Below are positions 25,553 through 38,300 of a stretch of 64,000 nucleotides of DNA, one piece after another. A program made the translations under genes and the position numbers. Source of the stretch: Antedon mediterranea (lineage: Eukaryota > Echinodermata > Crinoidea > Comatulida > Antedonidae); contig NC_092672.1 of the NCBI RefSeq assembly GCF_964355755.1, positions 29,940,501 to 30,004,500 on the forward strand, read 5' to 3'. Position 1 is the first letter of the stretch. Each line of letters starts with the position of its first letter. The notes under the pieces were generated by a model. That model had not been told where the DNA came from. It did not search any database and worked only from the letters and a program-made list of their open reading frames with translations.

Positions 25553-25680
25553 TAGGACACAATGCAAGGACGTAAGCGCAACGTAAGTAATTCGACCAAT
25601 CAAAAACGATGGATTATTCGAACTGTCGCTTGCAATTGGTCAGCTTCCTTGCGTTTCGCTTACGTCCTTGTGTTACATTC
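25553..25680. mobile_element. Family A-related foldback element upstream of the fibrocystin-L gene
   Basis: The ends ACACAATGCAAGGACGTAAGCG and CGCTTACGTCCTTGTGTTA are inverted repeats. The core GACCAATCA and TTATTCGAACTGTCGC is shared with fragments at 34400-34500 and 63310-63426. Confidence 0.6.
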
Positions 25681-26295
25681 CAAGTGAGAACTTCAGTTGA
25701 TTTCAGACAAATCCATAGTGGAAAATTGAAATATAATTATATATATTATTTGACAATTTGGACATTGGCTAGTATACAATAAGCGTTTTCACGCTTGTAT
25801 TTGGCATAGAAACGTAAACAACTTGTTCGAATAAGAGAGGACCTTTTTTGCTATGGCATGTTTATTGTGTGGGTGTCAGAAGTTTGACTTTTACCCACTT
25901 ACGGGAATAATTGCACGTTTCAATAATAAAATCCGGGTCGAAATCCGCCCTAAGCAACAAAACATTAATAAACATAAAATATCTTTTATAAAGAAACAAA
26001 AAAAGCAAGGAAATTTATCACCCGGTCATGCACATAAAGTGTTAATCTTCTAAAAGCTATTCACCCGTTAACGATCATGCGCACAATGTCTAAATCGGCA
26101 GATCAGCAGTTCCGCTAATAGACTGACTGGGATCGAAGAAGAAAGCAGTCATTCCAATTTGCTCGACGGCATTTGTAGACTCAATCGTTACGCTGTCCGT
26201 ATAACTGTCTTTTATTTTTATTGTGATTTTTTTTTGAAATTATACTTGGAAAACAAGTGTTATAACTGTCAACGGTGGGGGAGGGTATAACGACT

Positions 26296-26335
26296 ATGTT
26301 GCGAGTCGCTATTATTTTCTTAACTGCCTATCTAG
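26296..26335 (+). other. PKHD1L1: Exon 1: start codon and signal peptide
   Basis: Encodes MLRVAIIFLTAYL, a short basic-then-hydrophobic signal sequence, and ends G|GTAAG in phase 1. Exon 2 continues as GLAVRVYDITP. The ATG is chosen because it is the only one giving a signal peptide in frame with exon 2. Confidence 0.8.
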
Positions 26336-29300
26336 GTAAGTAGTTCTTTAACTAAGTTCCATATGCATTTTTATCGATTTTTAACACAGTGAATAAAAGA
26401 TATGTACTTCACATTGTAATGATAATTATTATTAATATTTATTGCCCAACATGTTTTTATCAACAACAAAAAATAAATCTGCAATTATCTCTTAAGGCTA
26501 TTCAGATCACCGCACTTACAAATTTTGTTTATAATACTTGTTTTGCATTGTAATACAATGCATCTTCTTCTTAACTGTCCCTCTAAAAAAAATAATGTTC
26601 ACAATTTTTGCTGTTGAATATGCCATTTTATATTCTCACATAATTGTTATTCACTTTGATAACAAAAAATTGAATAGAAAAAAAAACTTGACAGAAAATG
26701 TAATTTAAAGCAAAAAATAGTTTGAGATTTTGGTTGAAACTTGGCCTACCTGTTTATTGTGTCTTTTCTGAAGTGAAAATAGTATTTTTGTTTTGCCTTT
26801 TTTTTTCTAAGGAAGTGAGTAACTTTATTAAACTAAAAAATGGCCTATTCAAAGTCTTCATTTTTCATGATTTTGGAGCACAATGCAATTTTAATTTTAG
26901 TGATATTAACTAATGAATAATTACATAGGTGTATATTACCCAGAAATGCATTTATTCAGTGTTTTGTTCTCCTAATTACAAAGGGCTTGCTGTACGAGTG
27001 TATGATATTACACCAAGACGTGGTAGCTTGGAAGGTGGCACGGAAATAACCATCAACGGGATTGGTAAGTAGGCCTACGGTTTGATTTATAATTTACGAG
27101 AATACTGCGATGAATTATTTGTAAAGCTTGGTTCCCACTAGGACGCGTCTCGCCCTTTCGTTTTTCGTCTATAGTGGGAACGGTTACTTAGCCAGGATTT
27201 GTTTGAAGGCCCGAGAAAACTCCATGAGTTATGTTACACCCAATTTCACGATCAAACATCGCAGGTTTGATTTCATAATTGTGGGGTCAAACACAATTAT
27301 TGAAAAGACATTTCTTAAGCGTGGTTCCCACTAGTGACGCAACGTAACGCAACCTCGCAACGTAAGAAAATGCCATTTCAATAATTGTATTTGCCCCCGC
27401 CTTCGTGAAATCAAACCTGCGATATTTGCAGCATCATTGCGTCGTCGGTTCCCACTTGTGATTACGAAATACAGCACTTTGCGTCAATACGTCGCTGCGT
27501 TGCGTCCTAGTGGGAACCACGCTTTACGTTGCGTAGGTTGCGTTACGTTGCGTCGCTAGTGGGAACCAAGCTTAACCTGGATGCGCGGGGATACACGTAC
27601 ATTAGGCAGCACCTAACTAGAATTCCATAATTTCGTAAGTGCCGTAAGAACAATCTTGCATGTCACAAGTAGGAACCAACAACGTAAAACACGCGGAACC
27701 GCAGAAGTATATTCAACACCGTTTTCTGCTTTGTAGGCCTATACGTGGCAACAGTGATGATTCAACTTGTAGGAGGGGGATGCGAAATTGATAGAAGAGT
27801 ATTTTCTTAGTTGCATCATTACGTCGCGGCGGGATTTTGTTTTCTATTGGAAACCAAGCTTTGGCTTTAATAAAAAATCTTAAATCCGTCCCTACCCACG
27901 TGGCATGAGAGGGTATAAATGACTAATTGACTTTCACTTATTTTTGACAGGTTTCAGCGAGGACCCTTTCAATTTCGGGGAAGGAAATGAACACAAAGGC
28001 AATTTGGTTTACTTAAATTCGTCAACTAGTATCGTGCAGTGTGACGTCATAGCGTACAAAACTACAACCAAAAAAATTATATGTGAAACCAGGTAACAGG
28101 TTTATGTCAGGTTACATTTATGATAACAATTTTTCCTGCCATGCGACTACTAGGCCTACAGCAGTTCTCCCTGAGAAACATTATGATCATGTACATTCTA
28201 TCTGCCTAGTTTTGAATAATGGATGAACGTTTCTCGGTCAGTAAGTGTAGATGAAATATGTACGTTGAAACGGTAAACTGTGGGTTCTAGACTGTAATAG
28301 TAAAAAAAAAGATAAATATGTTGGCACATACGGCGTTTCATATGTATAATACTTTAGCTCACAAACTCTAAAATAAAGAATAAAATGATTGCAAAAACGC
28401 TTTGCACAGCTCAGCAACTTAAGTTATTTCAAAAAAATTATCAAAACAAATAAGAAAACTGTTTACAGTATTTATTGCTGATAGATGTATGGTTATTTAT
28501 TATATTTGTAATCTTTAAAAAATGTATCTATGTAATAATGTCTATCTTATTTATAATGCATGCTTAAAGCACAACATTTTGAAACCGAAACATCACAGTT
28601 TTTTGTGCCGTTTTTCCGTTTTCCACCGACAAAAAAAAACAAAAAAACAATAAACAAGAGAACCGTTGCTGTTAGATGTATGGTTACTTGTTTAAGCTTG
28701 ATTGTCACTTTAAAAATGTATCTATAGGCTTAATATATTTATTTGTACATGCTTATAAATACTAAGCACAACATTTAGAAATCGGAAAATCACAGTCACA
28801 TGGTTCGTTTTGCGCATAAACGGAAGAAACGCCATTTAAATTCGTTGGTGATTTCTTTTCCATTATTGAACTAACGTGTATTTTCCATGAAACAACATGA
28901 AATAAGTTTCTTGGGCTGCATAAAGCTTGGTTCCCACTAGAACGCAACGCAGTGATGTATTGACGCAAAGTGATGTATTGCGTAATCACAAGTGGGAACC
29001 GATGACGCAACAGTGCTGCAAAAATCGTTTTGGTTTGATTTCATGCAGGCGGGGGCAAACACAATTATTGGAAGGGCATTTCTTACGTTGCGTATGTTGC
29101 GTCGCTAGTGGCAACCAGGCTTAACGATTATTCGTTCGTTCACTCATTTCATTCATTCGTTCATTTATTCGTTCGTTCGTTCATTCGTTCATTCGTTCGT
29201 TCGTTCATTCATTCGTTCGTTCGTTAATTCATTTGTTCATTCATTTGTTCGTTCATTTGTTCATTAATTCGTTAATTTACTAACGATGATGAAGTGAAGT

Positions 29301-32300
29301 GATTGTGAAATTAAATTGCAGACTATTATGGTTTAAATTAAACCATCACAATTGAATGAAAAGAGAAGAATACATGGTAAATCACATGGAAGTGCACAAA
29401 TTACAACAACTTACTTTTATGTTCACGGGGTAAAGCGGTTTGGATCCCGTGTTAAAACATAGAAAATGCAATTAATTATTAACACCCACCATCAATCAGT
29501 ATTGAACCTGGTCCTGTTGTGATCACAGGGTGTGTACTGTATAAAGCGTTAAGTATGATAGGTAACGCTTTATGTGTTTATACAGTACACACACTGTGGT
29601 CATAACATGTCCTTTTGAATACTATTTACAAACCACCTTCAACTAACGTAAGTAGGTATGCTTGTCCCATTTGAGTGTTTTTTATGTAAAGTTTATGGTA
29701 GGTACCGCCAAAACAAAGAAACGAAGTGACCACAAAGTCACACACGTAGGAAATTTAAGAAAGTATTTTAAATATTAGTAATTTCGATAAAAAAATACTT
29801 TGATATATGTTCTACCCTTATAAAGGAAGAAACACTGTATTATTATAGAGCTTTCCATTTGCGACGACCGACAGACCGACCGACGCTGCAACTTTAACTT
29901 CGATAGGCCTACGTTTCAGAATGTAACCATAGACAAGTGATTCATGAAATACCGTACATTCCCATCTGATTACAACCGGGTGTATCGGATTTATTTTGCG
30001 TATGAACGCAGGCCAAGCTCAACTTCAATTTAACTACGCCAGAGAAGAGACCATGTGAACACACCGTAGTGGCAACCAAATAGCTGGTGTTTGTTTGTTT
30101 CTTTATTTCCATTCACAACAAAATAAAACCATTAACATACATAAATATTCATTACAAAAATGAAAGAATGGAAAGGGGGAATCTCTGAAGCACAGCTTAT
30201 AAGTAGAAACCCCCTGTTACAAAACAGTTTATAAATAGTAATATGAAAAAAAGGCACAACGGCATAGGCAAACAGAATGTAACTTTTAAGAAAAAGAAAA
30301 AAAAAAGCAAACAAGTTTCTTGTTTTTTTTTTATCTTAAAAAAAAAGATTTCTCAGAGAGTAAGATGTAATTGTAAAAAGAAAAAAAAACCTGTTCTAAT
30401 CAGAGTATTGCAAAAGTAATTTATTTTTTTATTTTATTTTAAAAGTTATAGGATTCTTAAGTAACTTAAGAGTCTCAGGTATATCGCCAAAGTTCAACCC
30501 CTTTACTAACTAAACTTAATGATTTTTGAGTGGTTCTTTTAAATTGTGGGTAGAAATGGTGTTTTTGTCGCGTGTATTTATCGTGGACAGCTGTGCTTTA
30601 CGTGTGTTAAAATCTTCCCTTGTGAAAATAGCACGTACCGTAAGATCGATTCTAAAGCTTGGTTCTCACTTGCGACGCAAAGTAACGCAATCTACGCAAC
30701 GTAAGAAAATGCCCTTCCAATCATTGTGTTTGCCCCACCTGCATGAAAACAAATTTGCAATTTTTACAGCACTACAATGGTGCGTCGTCGGTTCCCACTT
30801 GCGATTACGCAATGCATCACTTTGCGTCGATACGTCGCTGCGTTACGTTGCGTTCTAGTGGGAACCACGCTTAATAGCCAATTTACACCGACGAGCGGTA
30901 ACGGTACTTAGCGGAAAACCGCATAGTTAAGTATTCAACGTAGAATCTGTATCCTATCGAGCGGAAACCGCCAGTCCGCTCTCCGCGTTGTATGTAAAAA
31001 TGGTCTAGATTTTATATTATACCGTTACCGCTCGTCTGTGTAAATTGGCTTTAAGAATTAATTTTGAAAGTGACTTACAAAATAAGAAGAGGATTCACAC
31101 CTTTTCCATTACTGTTTTTATATTTTCATTTCTTTTAAGGGCTGCCATCCCTGGATATTACACGATATACGTCCTCGTTGATGGAGTCGAAGGACATCAA
31201 TGTAACTATGGCTCTTGCACATTTCAGGTACGTCTAATCTATTCTGATTGTCGAGAAATATTACTGGTTACTCCAAAACTCTTGATTCAAAGTGAATTGG
31301 AAATGATTGTGTAGGCCTATCTATAGAAAATAAAAAAAACTGTTTTGTAATATCCCACAGTTTAGGTTCTAGACAAAAATGGCGACTAATTATTGGTAAA
31401 AAGATAATCATGTTTGCACACATGGCGTTTCATAGGCTACGCATTATACTTGAACTGGAACAGACAAACATTACGCACTAAACATTAAAAGGACAATGAA
31501 AGACTAAAAGTCTAGGTTCCATAATTAAATCAAATGTATAAAGGCCAATTTCAAACGAGCAGTAGCAGTAGGTGGAAAACTTGTCCTACTTAAAATCGGT
31601 ATCATCCTGAGCGGGTTTCTGCTCCGCGTTCTGTGTGTAAATGGTCATAAGAATAACGTAGATTCTATATTTATTTTTTTCCGTTTACCTCTTCGGTTAC
31701 CGCTCGTCTGTGCAAATTGGCCTTAAGAACACGTTTCATCATCACGTGATAGAAACTGTACAAGAGTAAACTCTATAAAGAAGACATTTTCGGGACCCAA
31801 CTAAATAGCCTACCTCCCCCCCCCCCTCCCCCACCACTGATTTTAAACTTCCGGGAATCGATGGAGCAAGACTGTTTTAAACATAGGCCTAATAATTATT
31901 ATTTTTTTTTGCAAAAGTGAGAGCTTCTAGAATTTCGTTTCTGACACAAAACAATAGTAGGGGCCTATAATCTATATTATAAGTGAGAGAGTTTGTCTGT
32001 CTGTCTGTTTGTTTGTTTGTTCGTTATACAAATTTTTGTTACTGCACATAATCTTACATATGGGGTATCAAAATGACCGCTATTGTACCGGGAATGTTCT
32101 AAGCTATATTTCAACATCATCCGCCACCTAGGATCCAAGTTAGGGACCAAAATGTGGTCAAAACCCCCACTTTCGATGTTTGTTCGTTATACAAATTTCT
32201 GTTTCTGCACGTAACCATACGTATGGGGTATCAAAATGATGGCAATTGTACCCGGAAGGTTTTAAACTACATTTAAAAAAATTCCCCCGACTCCTGGGGT

Positions 32301-35300
32301 TTTTGTGGGAGGGGTGGGTGGTGTGGTGGTTTGTGATGTCACATTTTTGCTACGGCTCGGGGTTGTAGGCTATCGAATTGTACAATATATACTACAAAAG
32401 TTTTGAATTATCCTCAGCAAGGCGTTTGGGGAAATATAGATATATATATACATATTTTAATCATTAACCAATATGACACCTATTCAATTACACATTTAGC
32501 AAAGTACTTTAACCATATCCAGCTATGTATCGGTCTCGTGGATTGTCTCATTACAGACATCCATACCTGTGTGAACATACACATGATGTTTACTGTTACT
32601 GTGTTCAACTACATCACCAATCCTCCAAGAAAAAAACGTCAATTGTGGGAGTAGAGAGTGGGGTTGGGAGATAGGGTTTGGGTTCAGGGGATTTTGCTTA
32701 CACCAGAATTGTGGTTGGAAAATGTTAAAGTATTTAATCATCCATGGGAAGCAGATGGGACTTTGGGGTGGGGATGTAGGCCTATCACCATGACCGAAAC
32801 TGTATTTGGAATGTTTTAAACTACATTTGAAAACTGCCACTGAGGGATTATGGGTTGGGAGTGATAATAACATAATTTGTACTGGGGTGTAGTATAGTAG
32901 GGGGAGGAGGAGCGAAAATACTAGCGTAATGAAGTAGCCTATTGAATTGTACTAGGAAAAGTTACTAAATTTGAACTGTCCGGGGGAGGAGTTAAGGTTT
33001 GTTGATGGTGGCTGGGGTGGTGAAAGAAGAAAGAAGGCTGGGGGAACATACACACGTTGTTTACTGTTACCATGCCTCCAAGGAAAAAACGTCAATTGTG
33101 GGAGAGTGGGGTTGGGAGATAGGGTTCAGGGGATAGTGGGGATTTAGCTTACACCAGGATTGTAGTAGGAAGCGGATGGGAGTTTGGGGTGGGGATGTAT
33201 GACTATCACAATGACCGAAACTGTATTTCGAATGTTTTAAACTACATTTGACAACTGCCACTGAGGGATTATGGGTTTTAATTATCAGCCAATGTGACAC
33301 CTATTCATTTACACAATTTACAACGTACTTCAACCATTATTAGACCCATCATAGCTATGGGGGGCCGCAGTATCTAAGTTAGATATTTTAATTATCAGCC
33401 AATATGCCACCTATTCATTTACACAATTTACAACGTACTTCAACCATTATTAGACCCATCATAGCTATGGTATACTCCTCTCAATTTGAAGCTTAGGTTG
33501 AATTGAATTTGTCCATCACTGGGAATAATTTGTTTTTAAGAAAGAGTATGGGGTGGTATTGAAAAGAGGGTGGAGGTTGGTGAGTATAGGCATATACTGG
33601 CGTCGGGTGTTATGTACTGAGAAGGCTGTAAACTAATTTTGAAACCCGCCCTGGGGCGGGTATAACTGCTAGTAATTAATAATACGTCTTGTGACAATGC
33701 AACTATTTTTGTTCACTTTCAAAGAAATTAAAAAATGAGGTTACGAAATATTTTTAGTTGACTACCCGAATGATTCGTGAACCGAAAAAAATAAAAGTAT
33801 TTTCGGGTTTCTGACGTTTAGCGGTATTTGTAGTTTTTTATTTTCCAGTGTAAGCATACGTTAACCATTCGTGAACTATTAGGCCGATCCACAATACAAA
33901 AATATATATATTTTCGAGTTTCTGACGTTTGGTGGTAGATTTTTATTTTCCAGTTGGATATACAGTACATTTACCCTGTTGAATAATCTCATAATATAAT
34001 ACTTAACCGCTGCAATGTTGACAGTTGCTAAGCTACCATGACGTCATTTGACAACTCTTGATTAGTCGTGTTTGTGCAGACGCGGTGGAGCTAAAGCCTG
34101 GAAGAATTTCTTTCAAAAACCACACAATTGATTAACAACCTTGACCGAAGCCATTGTCTTGAATTTTGACAGTTAAGTGCATGCATTCAATTGATATTCA
34201 ATTTATATATATTTATTCATAGAATTGTGTATCTATAATACCATGGCAACGAATTTAATAAATAATAGTACATATAGGCCGGTATATATGATTGCATAAG
34301 CAATATTATGGAGTGATTGTGTTTTTTTCTGATTATTAAAACACTTTGGATCATGTGATAATAATCTCTTTGGTCGCCGGTCGATGTCGTCGACTTCTGA
34401 AATGTGAAATGACAAGCGACAGTTCGAATAATCCATCGCTTGTGATTGGTCAAATCACTTACGTTGCGTTAAGTCCTCGTGTTGCGTATCTAGTGGGAAC
34501 CAAGAATTAGCAATAGATTATTCAAACTTTTGCCCCTGTCATTGGTGGTCAACTAGATTGCGTAGCGTCTCTATGTCCTTGTGCTGCGTCCTAGTGGGAA
34601 CCAGGCTTTAAACGTGCTTATTCTTGGTCTCCACTAAGACGTAACGTTAAGATGCAGCAAAACACGGATATGACTATTGTCATGCATCCAGGTTCTATAA
34701 ATAAAGAAAGATATCAATCTGTAAGCGCAACTCAATAAAATTGACCAATCACGCGATAGCTCAATATCAGATGATCAACATTTCGTGATTCAAGGTCACG
34801 CAATAAGCGCAACACAATTAACTATTTAAAAGCAACAGTCTGGCAGAGATGATGCGTCACCGGTGATTGGTTAAGCTTGGTTCTCACTATCGATGATCGA
34901 CGCAACGTAACGCAATCTAAGAAAATGCCCTTCCACTCATTTGTTCCCCCCCCCCCCCGGCGCCTGCGTGAAATCAAACCTACGATGTTTGCAGCACTGT
35001 TGCCTCGTCGGTTCCCACTTGTGATCGCAATACAGCACTTTGCGTCGATAGGTCGCTGCGTTGCGTTCTAGTGGGAACCACGCTTTAATTGCTTGTATTA
35101 CTGTACGTTTTTCCGTTACGTTTTAATCCGATCTTTTGTTGTTCAACGACAAAATGTCTGGACGTTGGGAACCACATAGTATAAAGTTCGTCTGCATATC
35201 AAACAAAACCAAATTCACTCCTTATAGACCTATAGAAGAATTTGATACATTATTTGCACCTAAGAGTTATCTTCTATTTTTTAATTTCTAAAGCCTTTAT

Positions 35301-38300
35301 TTAACGTATATTATGAAGGTGGTATAATAAAATGACCTTGTTTTGACAACCTCCCTGGAAATTATGAATTAGTAGTTCGACACACTTCCATTCGGTTTGT
35401 TTTTGACGAGGTATGAAATCGATAATCTGCCTTATCTTTTGTTTGACTCATCGTTTGGTTGGTCAACTGGAATGAGAATTCCATTAAATATTGTTACAAT
35501 GATTATTTTAGGAAATTTCCTGTTGTGGATTAACAGTTGTCATAGGAAACAGAAAACAACCACAAAACAAATCATGTGTTGGTTTCAATACCATAGTTAC
35601 ACAAAAATATTTATAATTTATTGCTTTTAAAAATAATATTTTGAATTGTTCTATATGCCATAGTTACAAATACAAGTAAGCATTAATTATTGTGATATAT
35701 TATAATTTGTTATGGTAACGCAACGACAATTTGGCCTATACTGTATTTAAACAAATTATATAAAATATAATATTGGTAGGCCTAGCATAGAAAAGCATCA
35801 GATATGGTTTAAAAATCAATGACAGAAAGGGGAAATTCCGAACGAACGATAATTGCTTATATAAAAATGGAATACAATACCCCAATAGTCACTGATAATG
35901 CAATATTATTGGTTGAATTATTGTTGTTATTTTGATGTTACACACCGATAACCCGTCCGTAGACTTGTTTCCCCGTGGGGTCCTTCTAGTGGTGGTGAAT
36001 GTTCAGTAAACCAGATGACCCCCTGGCCCTACTAGCGACGACGCAACCTATGCGACGTGGGAAAATGAACTTCCAATAATTGTGTTTGCCCCCGCCTGTG
36101 TGAAATCAAACCTGAGATTTTTGAAGCACTGTTGCGTTTGTCGGTTCCCACTTATGATTACGCAATACATCACTTTGCGTCAATACACCGCTGCTTTTGC
36201 GTTCTAGAGTGGGAACCACGCTTTTCCGAAAGACGGCGCGTTATACTGTACATTCCAACCCGCAAGTTGGCATGGAAGAGAACGGCGATTTGATTCAAAT
36301 CGCGTACCAAAGGTAATTCCCCACCACAGTGACCACCACACCATTTTAGCCAACTGCGCTATAGGCTACCGCTCGCGGATATTTCTTATCGTACATAATA
36401 GTTGGGGACCGTCACAAATAAACATGAATATTCATTACTCATATCCATTGTGACGACGTAAGAATTGATCTTACTACAATTCACTAATGCAAACGATTTT
36501 TTTGTCGATGTATGGGGTTCGAATCCCATGAGCAACTTCTTTTTACTTTATGGGGAGAATAAGGTAATCTAAATGGTTAGCTTAAGTTATATATTTATTT
36601 ATTTATCAATGTACACTCCTTGATCTTTCTTGCTCTAATTAATGATGCCATGCAAGACTCGCCATGTAAAACTTGGAAATATGTAGATGATTTGTGCATA
36701 GGTCAGATAGTAAAAAAGGATGTAATTTCCTCAATTCAGAATGATGTTGCTTTACTGAATGTATGGTCTAATGAAAACAAACTAAAACTTAACCTAACTA
36801 AATGTAAAATGTATTTTAACTTTCAAAGAAATCAATATGAACATGAACTCCTTTTCATTGGTAATGCTACAATTGAAATCGTTAATGAAACTAAGTTACT
36901 AGGTTTATGGATACAAGCTAACCTCAAATGGGACCGTAATGTTAAAGAAATTGTATCCAAAGCCAGCAGACGTCTGCCTATATTATGTAGATTAAGAAAG
37001 TTCAATCTTCCGAAATTTGATCTTGTAGATGTATTTAAGAGTTACATAAGACCAAGTGTTGAATATGCTGTCCCAGTATGGCATTCTAGTCTCACTAAGA
37101 AACAAAGTGATAGGATAGAATCTGTCCAAAAAAGGGCTTGCAGAATAATATTGTGTAATGACTACATATGTTATGACCAAGCGCTCAATGATCTTTCTTT
37201 AGACACTTTATCTGATAGAAGGCGTAATCTATGCTATAAGTTTGCTCTGAATTGTTCAAAAAGTATTCATTTTGGAAAATGGTTTCCAGTGAAGAATGTA
37301 AGTAACATGAAACTAAGACGTGTAAAGTATCAACAACCCAAATGCAGAGTTGAAAGATATAGAAAAAGTGCAATACCATACCTTATCTCGCTTCTAAATG
37401 AATAATCGGTATATATCACCCAGTACAGCTTTGCGATTCTTATTGATGCTTTTAGGTGTTTTTTTTTTTTTTTCTATTTTAATATTTTAAGCTAAACTTT
37501 TTGAATGTTCCTGTATTGTATTTCTTGTGTAAATTGCCTCCTTTTTTATATATTATTATCATTGGTTTTATACTTTTATACAAATTTTAATATTGAACAA
37601 ATGTAAATATCTTTGTAATTCAGCTAAGGCTGCGATAATGATATTGAAATAAATGAAATGAAATGAATATTTAGGAAGTAGTTCGGCTATCTTTCACAGA
37701 GTCCCCAACTAACTTATGTACGAACAAAAATCGCATGCTGCTCTCTGAATACATTTATTTAGCCCACTTCATATGAGATAGACAGATGTCCAATTTTTGA
37801 ATTTGTTGGTGTGGAGCTCTTGTCTTGGTTTATCTCAAAAGATTTTTAATTTATTAATTAATATTTATTTCAGTATTTAATTTATAAAAGATAAGAGGAC
37901 GAGATCTATAATTAGTGGGAAATGTATAGAAGACGTACACACAATATAGAATTACTCCTCATTGAGAAAATCTCATTAGGGGACGACATGTATCCGTGAA
38001 ATGAACAATAATAATATTAATATTGTTTTTTATTCAGGTGGTCCTTTGTAGAGGCTCTACTTATTACTCTCTCTGTTTTTTTTTAGTATCGTGATGACAA
38101 AACACCAAAAATATCGAAAGTCTACCCAAGAGCAGGCACTCCAGGTACATACGTCAATCAGTTCGAGTTTAGTGTCATAGGCCATGTTTCCGCAGACAAA
38201 AATGAACCGATATTTTATTATCCGATAAACAAAATCATCGTTATGGCTGCGGAAACAAGGCCGCCATAGTAGTCGGATCATAGACAAACGTCTGTCTATG

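Larger units (their letters stand above)
24012..26295. other. Intergenic and likely 5' regulatory region of the fibrocystin-L gene
   Basis: No coding gene is supported. It contains AT-rich DNA, a short tandem repeat at 25370-25475, an inverted repeat at 25553-25680, and the sequence just before the PKHD1L1-like ATG. No clear TATA box or start motif could be assigned. The 5' UTR probably lies within the last few hundred bases. Confidence 0.45.
26984..31227 (+). other. PKHD1L1: Exons 2-4: IPT/TIG domain 1
   Basis: Residues about 14-117. The IPT start is canonical: VYDITPRRGSLEGGTEITING in exon 2, then FSEDPFNFG and QCDVIAYKTTTKKIICET in exon 3, and PGYYTIYVLVDG with two cysteines in exon 4. 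Introns 2 and 3 contain the nested family A MITEs, a TTCG microsatellite and the first family C element. Confidence 0.85.

Noticed and set aside
29128-29280. Array of short repeats considered as a CRISPR-like array
   Set aside because: It is a plain TTCG/TTCA microsatellite without spacers, in eukaryotic DNA.
36620-37405. Host gene inside intron 4
   Set aside because: The YVDDL motif and YIRPSVEYAVPVW signature identify a truncated retrotransposon reverse transcriptase.
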